Part shown: positions 48,969 through 60,752 of the stretch, in pieces
Position numbering within the stretch: the stretch's first letter is position 1
How the letters are laid out: every line of letters begins with the position of its first letter
From: Rhynchonema sp. JSB1_4
Taxonomy: Eukaryota; Nematoda; Chromadorea; Monhysterida; Xyalidae
NCBI GenBank assembly: GCA_030248065.1
Contig: JASAMV010006469.1
Coordinates: 38,602-102,601, forward strand
DNA: 64,000 nt
Reading direction: 5' to 3'
The notes under the pieces: model-generated
What the model was told of the DNA's origin: nothing
The model's input: the letters and a program-made list of their open reading frames with translations, nothing else
Databases searched by the model: none
Program-made: the position numbers and the translations under genes

Positions 48969-49511
48969 ACTTCATTTCGCACATCAATGAATTTTGTGTT
49001 CTTCTAGAAATTTATGAGCGCCATGTGATCGTATGTGAACTGGTCTTGCTTTATTTTTCGAACGAATTTTGCACAAAGGCAGTGATTTCCATTTGCTTTT
49101 GTTCATTGTTTCCGCATTTCTAATAGAAACCTAGAACTTTTAAAAACACCAGACTTGCGAAGCCGGAGAAGAATCGTAAAACCGTCACGCTGCAGTCTGT
49201 ATATACATACTTGTTCATTTTGGGCTTGTAGACAATGAGGAGAGATTTTTCTTCGAAGCATACTTTGCGAGAGCGTTGAAGCACTAATTTCGACCAGCGT
49301 AAAAGTTGTTCCCATGAACGGTCGAAATTAGTGCTAGTAGACGCTATCAAAAAATGATTCAAATAAAAATTTGCCCTCATTGTCGACAAGCACAAAATGG
49401 ACAAGTACACCTTCATGGGCTGTATCATGCGCTAGGCATTTTGTTTGGCACCGCCTAGAAGGCAAGCACTCAAGAAACACATCCTCAACCCGCCTATTTG
49501 GTAGGTAATAA
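48969..49511. other. Intergenic with a 15-bp perfect hairpin
   Basis: No gene seen. It holds the inverted repeat at 49281-49334 and the words gcactaatttcgaccagcgt, related to a repeat near 42775-42800. Confidence 0.5.
49281..49334. repeat. Perfect 15-bp inverted repeat (hairpin)
   Basis: GCACTAATTTCGACC at 49281-49295 pairs exactly with 49320-49334 across a 24-bp loop. The same word occurs with one change near 42778, so it is probably the tip of a dispersed element. Confidence 0.7.
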
Positions 49512-49713
49512 GTGCACCAGGATGAGCAACTCCCCCGTTTCTGCTTTGCACGATGTTTGTCAATTTCATTGCTGGCGCTGATGGTACTGCTGCAGTTGTT
49601 GGACGCGGTCGTTAGCCACGATTATCAAATTGCGCATCGATGGATGCGTGACATTGAGTACAGCCATCATATTGACAAGCGTCATATACCGTTGAGCAAA
49701 TTAAAAATCCCTG
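49512..49713 (+). pseudogene. First duplicated 5' end of the secreted PLCXD-type gene
   Basis: It encodes a hydrophobic leader (SISLLALMVLLQLLDAVVS) followed by YQIAHRWMRDIE and PLSKLKIPG before a donor at 49714, matching the leader exon of the complete gene at 51941-52066. No ATG in frame is obvious close upstream and no downstream catalytic exons follow before the next copy. It might be an alternative first exon or a remnant. Confidence 0.5.
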
Positions 49714-50655
49714 GTAATACCAATCCTATTTATATATAATCTGTGGAACGCCCGTTTAAAAGCAAACCCTCATTGTACGTACCTTTGTATGTATATAATC
49801 GTGCTTATGGCGCGTGCGGAACGCGCTCATTCGCTGTTGTTCGCTATAAAGCCATACACATGGCCAATGTGGGAAAAAAGATTGGAAGTGGCCATTATTA
49901 CGATTAGGTCGCAACTGGGGGCATGCCTCGAAGATCATCCGCAATGTGAATACAGCTGATGATTGGCTGACGGGTCACGTTGGAGTAAGAGGCGCCAATG
50001 CCACTCAACACGGGGGAACTGATTACATGTACTGAGACGAGGTTGTTCACCATTTTACCGTGCATCCAATTAGTTTCGTCCAACAATGTGATTCGTTCAT
50101 CGCGGCTGCGGAAATTGAAACATTCGTGATTGCTCATGCATGTTTTTGAGGTTTATGAAATTAATAACGCGGAAAGCCACATGTCAGGCGGAGAGATGGA
50201 ATAATAACAAGTTAATATTAAATCACCCATCGCTATAATACCATATGTAGTCTGTTGAGGCCCATAAATTTCCTTTCAGAATGCATAAGCAGGCGATTAG
50301 ATTGTGCCAACAAAACTCTCATTATTGTTGCTATGCTGCAAAACCAAATACTGTAAGTGGGTGTGCCGATTCGTTTTTTCTATTCCTTTCTAAACTTTAT
50401 GAAACTGGATAATGTTTTTGTCAATGGATGAAACGGAATAATTTCATTACAAAGACTCTATCTTCTCTTCAATTGTTGAAATACAGTATTTACAAGTAAA
50501 ACAAACCCTAGTATTGAAAAGCACGAAGCTTATGAAATAAGAAAATAGCGAAAATCGAAGTGAAAGAAACATGAATCGGTATGGCGCTGCAACCACTGAC
50601 GCCACCAAAGGGCTTTCAAACTTTTTCCATCAACTTGCTGGTGGGGCACAATATA
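49714..50655. other. Between the first and second PLCXD 5' ends, no gene seen
   Basis: A 78-codon minus-strand ORF (49904-50137, NHECFNFRSRDERITLLDET...) looks somewhat protein-like but has no splice partner that I could find. The rest is AT-rich. Confidence 0.4.
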
Positions 50656-50917
50656 ATGAACAATTATCGCATCCATGTTTCGCGAGGTTCGTCATCTTCA
50701 CCACTTGACTGATTGATTGATTGATTTGAGTTTTGATTTAGTGGCGCATTGATGAAATTTACCCACACCCAGTTGCACACAGGTGTGACGTTGGTCTTAG
50801 TGCAGCTGTTGAGTGTCGTGTTTTGTCAGGGTCATCAAAATGCGAATCGGTGGATGCTGCGAGACATTGACGTTGACGACACGCCACGAGCCCCGTTGAG
50901 CAAACTGAACATTCTTG
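50656..50917 (+). pseudogene. Second duplicated 5' end of the secreted PLCXD-type gene
   Basis: Exon 50656-50686 (MNNYRIHVSR) and exon 50783-50917 (VTLVLVQLLSVVFCQGHQNA ... PLSKLNILG) match exons 1 and 2 of the gene at 51824-53616 in length, phase and splice sites. The rest of that gene is missing, but downstream DNA (about 51290-51530) resembles the region after its 3' end (about 53730-53890), so this is a copy with its middle deleted. Confidence 0.65.
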
Positions 50918-51823
50918 GTTAGTTCAATCATGTTATCCTGAAAATAATGTATAAATATATAATAAATCCTGTATGTTTATCCTGAAAATAAAACGCCATT
51001 GTACAGGTTTATACGCACATACATGATACATTATTATTGATTCGGCTGATACTGTGTCAACAAAAATGCCTGTGTCTCGTGCTAACGCATCTGGCTGGGA
51101 CGACAGACTAGGATACCCCGAGCCCCGAGTCGATTACCTGCGTTGACGACCACAAGACGTTCTGCTGTGGTTGCACCAAGCACAAGCAATTGCGTTGACA
51201 GGAAAAGCATGATAGCCCATCGCCAGCATAAGATTTAGTGTAAGCCTGAAATTGATGGTGTATGATTACAATCAGACATGCACGACCGTAAATGGGGCCG
51301 GCATGTGTGGATGAGTCAAATCCACAATTTCTACATGGATCGGCTTGGTGGCAAACGAGGCGAGCATGAAATAAAGCAGGAACCACACGATAAAATAGAC
51401 AAGACTCGACAGTTTTATGAGCCATGAGGAGCGACCGACATGTAGGCATCAACGCTGGAAGAATTGTTGTATTTTTGGCAAATGATTGATGGATTGATAA
51501 CTCGATTAATAAAATGATTTCACAATGCTTCATCTACCATTGTATTCAAGTTTTGTGCCGTCAATACAAACCAATGCAATGCACATTCGTAAATCTGGTA
51601 GTTTGTAAGTTCATGAAACGCAACAGTTCTTGCACAATGAAACGATCTTCAACTCTATTGTTGAAGTATTTGCAAGTGAAACTAGCACTTTCAGTTAATA
51701 AACACCAGGCCTGTTAAGTATGATAGAACAATGAACGCGAATATAAAAGAAACCGTAAATTCGCGTGGCTTGCTGGCACCACCCTTGTCATCACCAGCTG
51801 ACTCGTGCAATATGAGCACTGGA
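50918..51823. repeat. Remnant downstream DNA of the deleted PLCXD copy
   Basis: The segment around 51290-51530 matches 53730-53890 in words such as tgagtcaaatccacaatt / caccaaatccacaatt and atgagccatgaggagcgacc / atgagccatgaccagcgacc. No ORF with splice support. Confidence 0.55.
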
Positions 51824-53616
51824 ATGAACACCGCACGCATCTGCGTTTTACGAGGTTCGTCAGCTTCGTCTCTGACCGGTCGATTGATTCGCTTGGGTGA
51901 ATTAAAGAAATTTAAATTTTACTCCACCACTTGCACACAGGTGTGACGTTGGTGCTACTGCAGGTAGTCGGTGCGTTTTCCCAAGATTATCAAAATGCGA
52001 ATCGGTGGATGCGTGACATTAACGCAGCTGCGCGAAACTTACCTCTAAGCAAGCTGAAAATTCCTGGTAATTCCAATTGTAAATACACTTTATCTTCGAA
52101 GGAAAATGACACACACAGTTGTTGACTTAAAAACCATTCAGGCTCACACAATTCGTTCAGCGCCAGTCTTAACACCGATCTTCCCATTCGCGCTGGCAAA
52201 TTGACCGAGTTGCCCGGTGTGGTTGAGGAAGCGGCCGAATGGCTTGGCGAGGAATTGAGAAAATTCATCAGAGATTGGAGTCAAACGCAGGCCTGGTCGG
52301 TCACGCGGCAACTGATTGCCGGCGTCAGGTTACGAAATTTGCTGCAGACTTTGCGAAGCACGTGAACAAAAAGCCACCTCACCTTGCCGCTAACGTTAAT
52401 AGAGCTTCAGGTACTTGGACATTCGTCTCGCCCAATACAACGGTGAACTGCTAACCGTTCACGCATTGTATGGAATGAGCTTGGATGATCTGGTGGCGGA
52501 AATCGCAAAATTCGTCGAAGTGTGATGGCATTCTAAGATTTTTTTTTGTCCGGAACACACAGTCTCACGTATACGTTGCTTCATGCGTTCAGTACTGTCC
52601 AGAAGAAGTTGTACTCATCGACATCAACCACTTCTACGACATGGTTGACGATGACCATCAGAGGGCTGTGAATGCCGTTAGTTGCAGAATCATTCAAGGA
52701 ATCATTGAGTCTTGAACCGCATGGCGCAAACATTGTTCCCGACGGGACTCGAACCTGCTGCCAGCACTCCACCGCCTGAGCTACGGACACGAGCACTCCA
52801 CATTGATTTACAATTCCTATATCTCTTCTATACCTGTTCACCAATTTAGATCAAAAGCGCGTTTGGCGAAAAGCTGGCGCCGCGATCCGATCCCGACGAG
52901 GTGACACTCGAGTCACTGTGGTCCAAAGGACAGCAAGTGATCGTGTTTTACCAGAACGAAGATGAGTTTGTTCCGGGCCCTGAACTCTGGGAACGACGGC
53001 AGATTGCTAGCCCGTACCCTAATTCGAACAACGTCAACTCGGTGATGCAGCACATACACAATGACGTGAAGAACAGACCTGCGGGAATGTTTCAGGTTTA
53101 CAGAAGTGTCCTGTTGCAGGTTTACTCTGTTGCCGAATGTCTGCCCATTCCCGTGGTCTATAGCATGGTTGACTCTATGGCTGCGGCTGATGTCGTTAGG
53201 TTTATAGAAGTGTCCCTGCTCTTAGGTACTGCAAGGCATTGTCACACCCACGTCGGACGACATCACCGACTCCATCTTCACATGGTTAATCTCTGATGCG
53301 CTCAATCTTTTGGAGGATTGGAAAGCCGGCGAAATGACTAGAGTTGGCTTGACGGCTTGCCACGCTTATCAAAAAATTCTTGCCATCAGTTTTTATTCCG
53401 ATGTCAAATTCTTGATTTGAGACAGTTGCCCATTGGCTGAAAAGCGGAGACGTTGACGCCGATGTGAATATTGTCATCGCTGACTTTGTAAATCGAGCAG
53501 ATTTCATCCATTCTGTTATCGCGTTGAACGGTGTGTTAAATGTTGGAATCTTGACTCATTCCGTTGTTTACATTATGCGAAGGTACTGCTTCTCGTACAG
53601 CATTTTCGTGAATTGA
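51824..53616 (+). CDS. Secreted PI-PLC X-domain (PLCXD-type) protein
   Basis: Exons 51824-51854, 51941-52066, 52142-52328, 52411-52519, 52593-52676, 52850-53095, 53226-about 53342 and about 53434-53616; phases agree to the seventh exon, and the last junction is unsure. The leader MNTARICVLRGVTLVLLQVV is a signal peptide. Domain signatures: PLSKLKIPG-SHNSFSASL (first catalytic-His region, family form PGTHDS), RYLDIRLA, TVHALYGMSLDDLV (second His region), PEEVVLIDINHFYDM, QGIVTPTSDDI, and NIVIADFVNRADFIHSVIALN. PLCXD proteins are single-domain relatives of bacterial PI-PLC that cleave or bind phosphatidylinositol; a signal peptide implies secretion. Two truncated 5' copies lie upstream. The intron 52677-52849 contains a tRNA-like sequence. 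Confidence 0.82.
52735..52790 (-). ncRNA. tRNA-like sequence lacking an anticodon arm
   Basis: Read on the minus strand, 56 nt start GTGTCCG TAGCTCAGGCGG (good A box) and end with GGTTCGAGTCC (perfect B box) and CGGGAAC, which pairs with the start at 6 of 7 positions. The D arm can form (GCTC/GAGT). Only about 7 nt replace the anticodon arm, so it is a tRNA pseudogene or tRNA-derived repeat head. It lies inside an intron of the PLCXD gene on the opposite strand. Confidence 0.6.
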
Positions 53617-54027
53617 CGCGTTGCTGGTCGGCTTGGTCCATTTTTGAAAATTATGTAAAAAAACAAGTGCAAATGAACTTTGACTACGATCAGACAAGCA
53701 AGTTAGTCGACGTCGTCGCAACGAGTTCGGCCGTCATGTTTGGATGCACCAAATCCACAATTCGTATACGGATCGTCGAGGTGGGACGAGACGGAGGACC
53801 CGACACATGTATGAGCCATGACCAGCGACCTATATGTACATTTATATCGATATGGGATGGAAATCATGATAAGATTTGATGCGCACCTTTTCATTAGATG
53901 CATTGACCGCTTGATCGCTTCTCTTAATTGGTAATCTAAATTCAATCGATCCTTGAATAAACGCGGTTTACAACACATATTCACGCATTCACAACAAATT
54001 AGCCATAAGAATTCAACAGACAAACTA
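53617..54027. other. Intergenic between convergent genes, no gene seen
   Basis: 3' flanks of the PLCXD gene (+) and the thioesterase gene (-). It contains the copy of the repeat shared with 51290-51530. Confidence 0.5.
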
Positions 54028-56537
54028 TCACAACGCTGGTGTTGGTCTCATCCTGAGGAGTCCTTCCTGAGTGACGCTCATCACGTGACGTCCGTCCCTC
54101 GTCCACAGTTTGGCTGTGATTATGGTGCGGCCGTTGACTGAAAGGTTTAAACATGCGCTTAATCAACGTTATACCCCTTGAATATTTATTGTTCAAGATG
54201 AAGATTCTGATAAACGCATAAGATTACGCACCAGCAGTACTGCTCTCAGCTTCCATCAACATCCATTTTGTCGCGATGTCGAAGTCAAAATCGTGGATCC
54301 AAATCGAATGATCCAATGATGTGATTAGTCCTCCGCCTGAAAAAAAAGCAAAATTTGTATCCCTAATCTGAAAATTTCGAAATCTTTGAAATAAGATAAA
54401 ATATTTACCGGCGTGCGACACACGATGCGGTTGTCTGGCGACATCGAGCAGCATCGAATCAGACAAATAAGCGGCCATCAAATGATGCCAACGCGGGTCA
54501 CTCGCTACAAAAAGGATGCACGCATGTTCGCGTGCTTATGACTTGTCTTTCAGTCATTCAATATAGTCGATTTCTCAAAATGTGACGAGAACACTGGAAG
54601 ACTTCTCTGGGATACCTTGCAAGAACAGGGCATTTAACAAAGAGAGTCCGGTTTTTGACAAACCTCAGGTCTAAAAGCCTAACTAAATGCCTCATTTCTC
54701 TCATGCAAGATGAAACAAATTCTAGCGCGCTGATTGGCCGGCACGTGCGAGAAGCAATCAGCGCGGGAAAATTTGCTTCGTGTTGCGTGAGAGAACGAAG
54801 GGCCTTAAAACCAATCCGATAAATTTATCGGTGTATCGATCCCACAAAAACCGTTCCAATTTTCTCGGCTCATTTTCAGAATTTGACTATAACTTGTCTC
54901 ACCAACCGGGTTCGAGCCGAGCCTTGACCCAAACCAGTCGTTTCGGCGGTGTCGCTTTCCAGGACAACCAATTATCGAGATTGACAGCCCGTCGTTCGAT
55001 ACGCGACGAAACCAGTTGACGGCGCGCTTGCAGCTTGGAGCGTTGGTCGGGTGTGAGAGTACCGCTGCTTAGCAGTCTGTAAGATTCGTGTATAATGCGG
55101 TTCCATCAGTTTATATGGAGACATGATTGGGAGGGGACCCATAATTTCTATCACCAGAAAGAATATTCACCGTTTGGAGTGGTTGTTGGGAAGTTAACGG
55201 CGTACTGGAGACAGAAATGCACATCGTTGGAAAATATTAACTGTAAGGGTTTAACTCAATAGAGACTCACTATAAAGAGGGTTACCAAGCTCTGTAAAAA
55301 ACTGAAATATGAATCAAAAACCTGTCATAGTCCGCTGTCAAATCATTCAGTTTTTCGGGCATTGGACACGACGGCATTGCGGCGAGCTTGTGTTGCGGAA
55401 AGTTTGTGGCACCCTGAAATATCAAGGAGGTCAGCCGATAATATAAAATTCCAAGGATCCCTTGGGGTTCCACGCACTCCATTTTTCATCAAACACAGCG
55501 ACAGTTGGGCAGCGAAAATCGTGCCACCGGTGGGCTGGTCTGCTTTCACCCATCGACTGGTGAAAGTCTGGCCATCGCGAAGTCTTGTCACCGAATATGT
55601 CACCGGCTCGGTCGTGTCGCCTGAATTTCAAGGGGAATGCATGGTTCAGTAAATCTTTCAGGGCGCAGACAGTACAGTTTGCAATTGCAGCTAAACGGTA
55701 TCTTGCTTCAACTATAGGATCAAGTCAGTTTTGCTTTATGGAAACCTACATCGAAATTTTTATTGGACCAAAAAAATGAGCTACTTTTACGCTATGGTAC
55801 CAGCAATCTGTGGCATCAATTTCAAAAATGTCGTGGCACACGCCGGCAGATCGGATACGACCCGGTCACCAAGTTTAACGTGCAATTTGTCCAGCGACAC
55901 AAAAATGCTCACCGGCAAAAATGAAATGTCCATGAAAGCTGTTCACTCCGTGCGTTTCGGGCACAGTGTGCAGCGCGGCCACCATGCTGTCGGATATCAG
56001 ATGTCCACCAAATGTCCAGGTTGTGTTGTGGTTGGGGATGGTGTACACATCGGGATTGGGTGAGCTGCGAAGTGCCCGACGCTTGGGAGTGCTGAAAGGC
56101 GTCGAGGTCCGATGTTTCAGGTCTAACCTTATCTTTTTTCCGAAATGTACAGAATCCGACTTGTGCATGACGAAGTACGGGTAGCCATGCTCGAGAAACT
56201 CTGTGAATATTAAAAACTGGCAGAAATCTGAATCGGAAAACAATGGAAAAAACAACAGAGCAAAAATAGGTATAAAAGAGCAATAAACTGACACAAATTT
56301 GTCCTGTCCGTTCGGTCTCAATTCGAACAGATTATCAATGTCTCCCGAATCGTTCACAAAACTCGACATTTGTCGGAATTTCTTCGCAATTGGGTGGCTT
56401 TGAATCACAGTTAAGACAGATTTACGACCAAATAGACGCAGATTTTGCTGTTCAAATGCACTGGCAGCAGCACGCAACACAAGTCTGGTGCATGAACGAC
56501 AGCGGAATGTGGACATAACGCGCAGCGCACTGCACAA
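54028..56537 (-). CDS. ACOT8: ACOT8-type acyl-CoA thioesterase without an SKL signal
   Basis: A double-hotdog thioesterase that hydrolyses acyl-CoAs, normally in peroxisomes. Exons with matching phase: first about 56537-56296, about 56204-56117, about 56086-55913, 55620-55478, 55413-55322, 55076-54907, 54504-54409, 54336-54232 and 54137-54028. Matches to the family: TWTFGGHLISDSMVAAL, VNSFHGHFIFAGD, VTYSVTRLRDGQTF, MPEKLNDL, PPKRLVWVKARL, MAAYLSDSMLLDVA, SLDHSIWIHDFDFDIATKWM and TAKLWTRDGRHVMSVTQEG-LLRM. The C-terminus is RPTPAL rather than an SKL-type peroxisomal signal, while the N-terminus can extend as an Arg/Ser/Ala-rich stretch from 56537 (MCSALRVMSTFRCRSCTRLV) that resembles a mitochondrial presequence. 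A shorter start at the downstream MSSFVND is possible. Confidence 0.9.
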
Positions 56538-56942
56538 GATGAAGACGAAAATTGGTCTGCTCTTGCTTGCGTGTGTACGACTGTGAATGTGCGGTGTAGT
56601 TTGTCTACAAAAACGTCATGTGTGTGCGGTATTTATGGTGTCGTGTTGCACGTGCACCCTGTGTGCTTGTGCAATGTATGCAACATTATCTTGTGTGCTC
56701 CAACCACACTTTTGAACTGCATCCCGCTGTGGGTTCGCACGTTTACAGGATACTTGGCCATGTTTATCATTTATCCTTGGTTATTTGTTACCTTACGACA
56801 AACAAATTTTTGCGCAAAACGCAGGGATTGAAAGCCCACAATGAAAGCAATTCAGTTTCATAAAAAAAGTAGGTGTATGTGATTTCAATGGAAGAAATAA
56901 ATCTTTACGAAACTTACTTTTGTGCAAAAAAATCACCAGAAC
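56538..56942. other. Intergenic, no gene seen
   Basis: Upstream of the thioesterase gene (-) and downstream of the spectrin-like gene (-). Cysteine-rich plus-strand ORFs at 56571-56863 come from tgtgtg/tgcttgtgc words and lack context. Confidence 0.5.
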
Positions 56943-59900
56943 ATCAAAACAACAGCACATTAATTCGTGCAGCTTTCTGATGTTGCTTCAACTCTTTGTT
57001 CGACATTGCGCGTGCCACGTCAAGGTCACTCAGTGGCTGCTGCAAGCAACAATGCGACACTTAAAAACACAATATTTACAAACTTGTTGTTGCTTAAATA
57101 CAGAGTCATTACCAAGCTCAAAGGTACAAACCAGCTGTTTTTCCTTCATGTACTCTGACACTTGATGGAAGTAGCGCTGTCGTGTTTCGGTCAGTCTGCG
57201 GACATCCGTCAACTTCAGCTGGATTCTGTCCAGGCGATCCTTAACGCGATTGCGTTCGCCCGTTTTCAGCAAAAATCTGAGATTTAAAGGCAGAATTTCA
57301 AAATATACGATGATGCGTTAGAAAATTTGCGGGACAATTTCAATGTGAAACATCAGATAACCTGTCAAAACTGTCCCTCAACTCTGAGCACTGGTCGCAA
57401 CGATCCTGCAGCTCCGATGCGACTTCATCCACCATGATGCGATATTCATTCACCTGGAACGGTCGATTAACCATCAATTTTTAAGATAATGACACATCAA
57501 TCTACGAATGAATGAAAATTGTGAAACGCACCCTTTTCAAATCGATCTGTCCCACACGATCATGTGTCTCCAAGGATGCGTGACACCACGACTGCAGGTC
57601 ATGCAGGTCATCATAGAAACAGTGTTTCAACTGGAATTTTAATATTTGCGTTTTTTTAAAATCTAACAACTCAGTTCGATAGTTTTTCTTGACACTGTCA
57701 CCTGCAACGAGTATTTTACGTCGGATATTTTCGCACAAATTGTCGAGTATTGTTCCCTGACGTTCGACACCCGCGTCTGTGCCGACTGAGACAGGGAGTT
57801 GAACGAGCGCACGTCATTGTCGAGAACGGGCACACTCGCACGGGATGTGGCTTGTTGGTGCAGGTCCTGTAGATGGGATTTGAGGAGCTTGAGCACAACT
57901 TTGATGAGTGATTGGATTGGCCGTAAAAACGGTTTACCGTCCGGTCCTGTCCCTGGTCTTGGCGGTGTGATCGTCGTGACTGTTTGCATTTGGCAAACTT
58001 TCCGGTTCTTGGTATATGACGACCAACAATTGTGGCAGACTGGGCAGACCCCAACGTTCTCGTTGGTGTGCTGTTGTTATCATGCCCATCGGTGGTGTGT
58101 CATGGATAAAAAGACAAAAAACTGACCTCAATCCCAACATCCGCTTGCTCCAGCCCCTTCTCATTCGCGTATTCCAGCTCAATCAATGTTTCATGCGCTT
58201 GTGCCAGCCACGGTTCCAAATCGTCGATCTCGTGATTGGTCTGCACCTCTTTCTTTACGTCGCTCTTTCTTTTGAACAGCTCATCTTTGATACGTTTGAG
58301 TCCCATTTGACATCGACTCAATCGGGCGCCAATCCGGTCTCCCGGCGGCAGCGTTCCGCGCAGTTGGCGTTTAACCAATTCAGCTATTGTCTCCGCGTGA
58401 TGCACAAGTTGTGCGTTTGCCAACTGCAAAGGCCTTCATTATGCTGGGGAGTTGCTCTTTCTGGCGTACTTTTGACAATTTTGAGCGTTTTAGACCATTT
58501 TATTTCTCGGAAAAAACTCAGCGAAAAACTTTTTTCAAAAACCTTTTCTTGCCCAACCCATCTCTTTTCAATGGCACCACATACAAAAGTTTGGGATGGC
58601 AAGCAGATGCGTATATGCTATACGATTGTCAACGTGTGAACTTAGTATATGGAATTTAGGTTTCCAAATGTCTGTTTCGTTGTTGATGGAACTAGCAAAA
58701 TGGCTCTATGTACAAAGCACTATCCGAAGGCGGCTGTTGAACGGTTGTCGTTATACGTAACTCTTTTCCTTATCATCAGTGCTCGAATGGAATTACTTTC
58801 GGGATCCGGACAATTAATCCGGATCTGGATTTCGTGATTTTATCGTGATTGAAATTCTCCGAATCGGGATTTCCGGATCTGGATCGCGATCCCGTTCGAG
58901 CACTGCCTATCATATTACACGAGCAAAAATGATACCGCAGGTTATGGCCAGGTGTCTTATGTCAACAAGAAGTTGTCAACCAATAAGTCAGATTGCAAAG
59001 TTCGCAATTTTGTTTGTAAGATGGTGACCATCACCAAACATTTATCCGTGCAAATTGTGCAAGATATTGCTTTTTGTACTTTTTGTGCAAAACCAGCCCA
59101 GCCACCGCAGCCAAGAGCGGACCATAAACAGGACTTTTCAAACAATAACTTCAATCAAACACCCTCAACCGTACGTCTAGACGACGAATTTTTCATTATT
59201 TATTTTCCTCCGCCAACATAAAAGTAAAAATAAGATATTGGATTTGCAATATGCATATGACAGGAACGGGTGTAAGAACAGGCATAAACGAAGTAGTCGT
59301 ATTAGTATTTTTACAACGTTTTTCACAAAATACAAGGGGTGAGGGTGCAGAAACAGAATACAGGTACATCAAGGATAATAATGCAATAAAACTTAGAATA
59401 TTAAAGTTTTTCAGTGAAATTAGTTCGTCTTGTGAGAGCCGTAGAAGCTTATACATACTTTGCAAACAGAGAGCACTGTCTCAGATTTTGGGCCGGTCAC
59501 AGAATAATACGAGCTCAGTGCAAAAATCCACCATACATTTTGTAATAACATGTCATCATAGAAAAATAAAAGTACATGACTGACCAAACGTGCATCGTTC
59601 ACGAAGCTGTATAATAATATCAATCACCATTTTTCACATGACATTTTAAGTTCCCGTGCGAACACTAATTCCGATTCCTGGTCCGAAGCCGGAAACCTGT
59701 TTCCGAATCGGCTGACAAATTAAATAAAAGCAGCATGATCAGCCTATGCAAATTATTTTGAAACCGTTCAGTCTATTTACACCAAAAATTGCGATTGACA
59801 AAAGTGCATGAAAAGAAGTTGTTGAAAAACTCTACGCTTAACTAAACAAACCTACTGTGTAACAAGTGCAAGGCAAATTAAGTTCCGAGAAATTTAACAT

Positions 59901-60752
59901 GTGAACACAGCGTGAGCAAGGGAGGTCTTGAGAGACTGTAATTAATTTTCAGGCCAACCGGGGTTTGAGTGAGGTGAACGGTTTGGCAGTGTTTATTTGG
60001 GGTGTATGGTGCGTAGGGTAGATATTAGACTTCAGATTATTGTCAAAATCTAGAAAATAAATACTCAAGATAAGTGTAAGCTCAAAAGAAATGGGTTGAA
60101 CAAAATTGGTTAAGTTCTGTGGCGTTATTTAGATAAAACGCAAACAAACGATAAAAAATAAAAAAATAACACGATACCAGTGCGCTGTTCATTCAGTTGA
60201 CAAGTGTTACAATGAAAAGTTCCACCGGACACACAAATATAAATGGTCACACAAACCGAGAAAGTCCCCAAGCCGGTTGAATTTTGGAAACTGTTGCGCG
60301 ATGATCGTACAGTTCTAACTCTCGCACAAAGCTTTCGAAAATACAACCTATTCCAAGAAGAATAAAAAGTGCAAAGACAACCAGTCACTCTGACTACTGG
60401 AATTCTCAAACTTTAGCTTTGCAAAGCTTGAAATTGTGATCGTAATAGATTTTGAGAATGCCCGGCAGCCCAGCCACCACGTTAGTAACGAACAATACCC
60501 GATCAAAGTGTTTATGAAGCATGCAGACCCATTTTTTCATCATTTTCTTGTAATTCAAAGGCTACAAGCACAATAGGCCTTGATAAATCAGGCAGGCTGG
60601 TATTCTCTCAACTGCTGCACCGCTGTGATGTGCCAAAATACCGTACATCCAGCTGATCCATGTAATCCGAGGCGCGTTGACTGCGCTCGAACTCCTGTTG
60701 CACCAGCCGACGGCTGCGCGACACCCAGTTCTCAACGGCGTGTAGTTGCGAC
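56943..60752 (-). CDS. 3' part of a spectrin-repeat-like coiled-coil protein
   Basis: Seven exons in perfect phase: 60752-60647, 58423-58127, 58007-57702, 57630-57532, 57453-57362, 57276-57132 and 57039-56943, the last ending at a stop. The roughly 390 residues are almost entirely helical heptad sequence: LHAVENWVSRSRRLVQQEFE, IDDLEPWLAQAHETLIELEY, DLHDLQSWCHASLETHD, VDEVASELQDRCDQCSEL and LRRLT-type stretches. Trp at the spectrin position (W-x-x-x-x) recurs. A proline-rich linker (TPPRPGTGPDGKPFLRPIQS) breaks the helices. This suggests a spectrin, dystonin/plakin, nesprin or dystrophin relative; which one cannot be decided. It ends without an EF-hand or KASH peptide. Upstream exons (above 60752) were not found with confidence. 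Confidence 0.7.
58777..58905. mobile_element. 129-bp hAT-type MITE in an intron of the spectrin-like gene
   Basis: Inverted ends CAGTGCTCGAA, with flanking 8-mers CTTATCAT and CCTATCAT (one mismatch). The interior is built of ggatccgga/ccggatctgg words that resemble the cgatcccg repeats near 21750-21900. Confidence 0.75.

Noticed and set aside
58016..58639. A 207-codon plus-strand ORF
   Set aside because: Antisense to phase-consistent exons of the spectrin-like gene (58423-58127 and 58007-57702).
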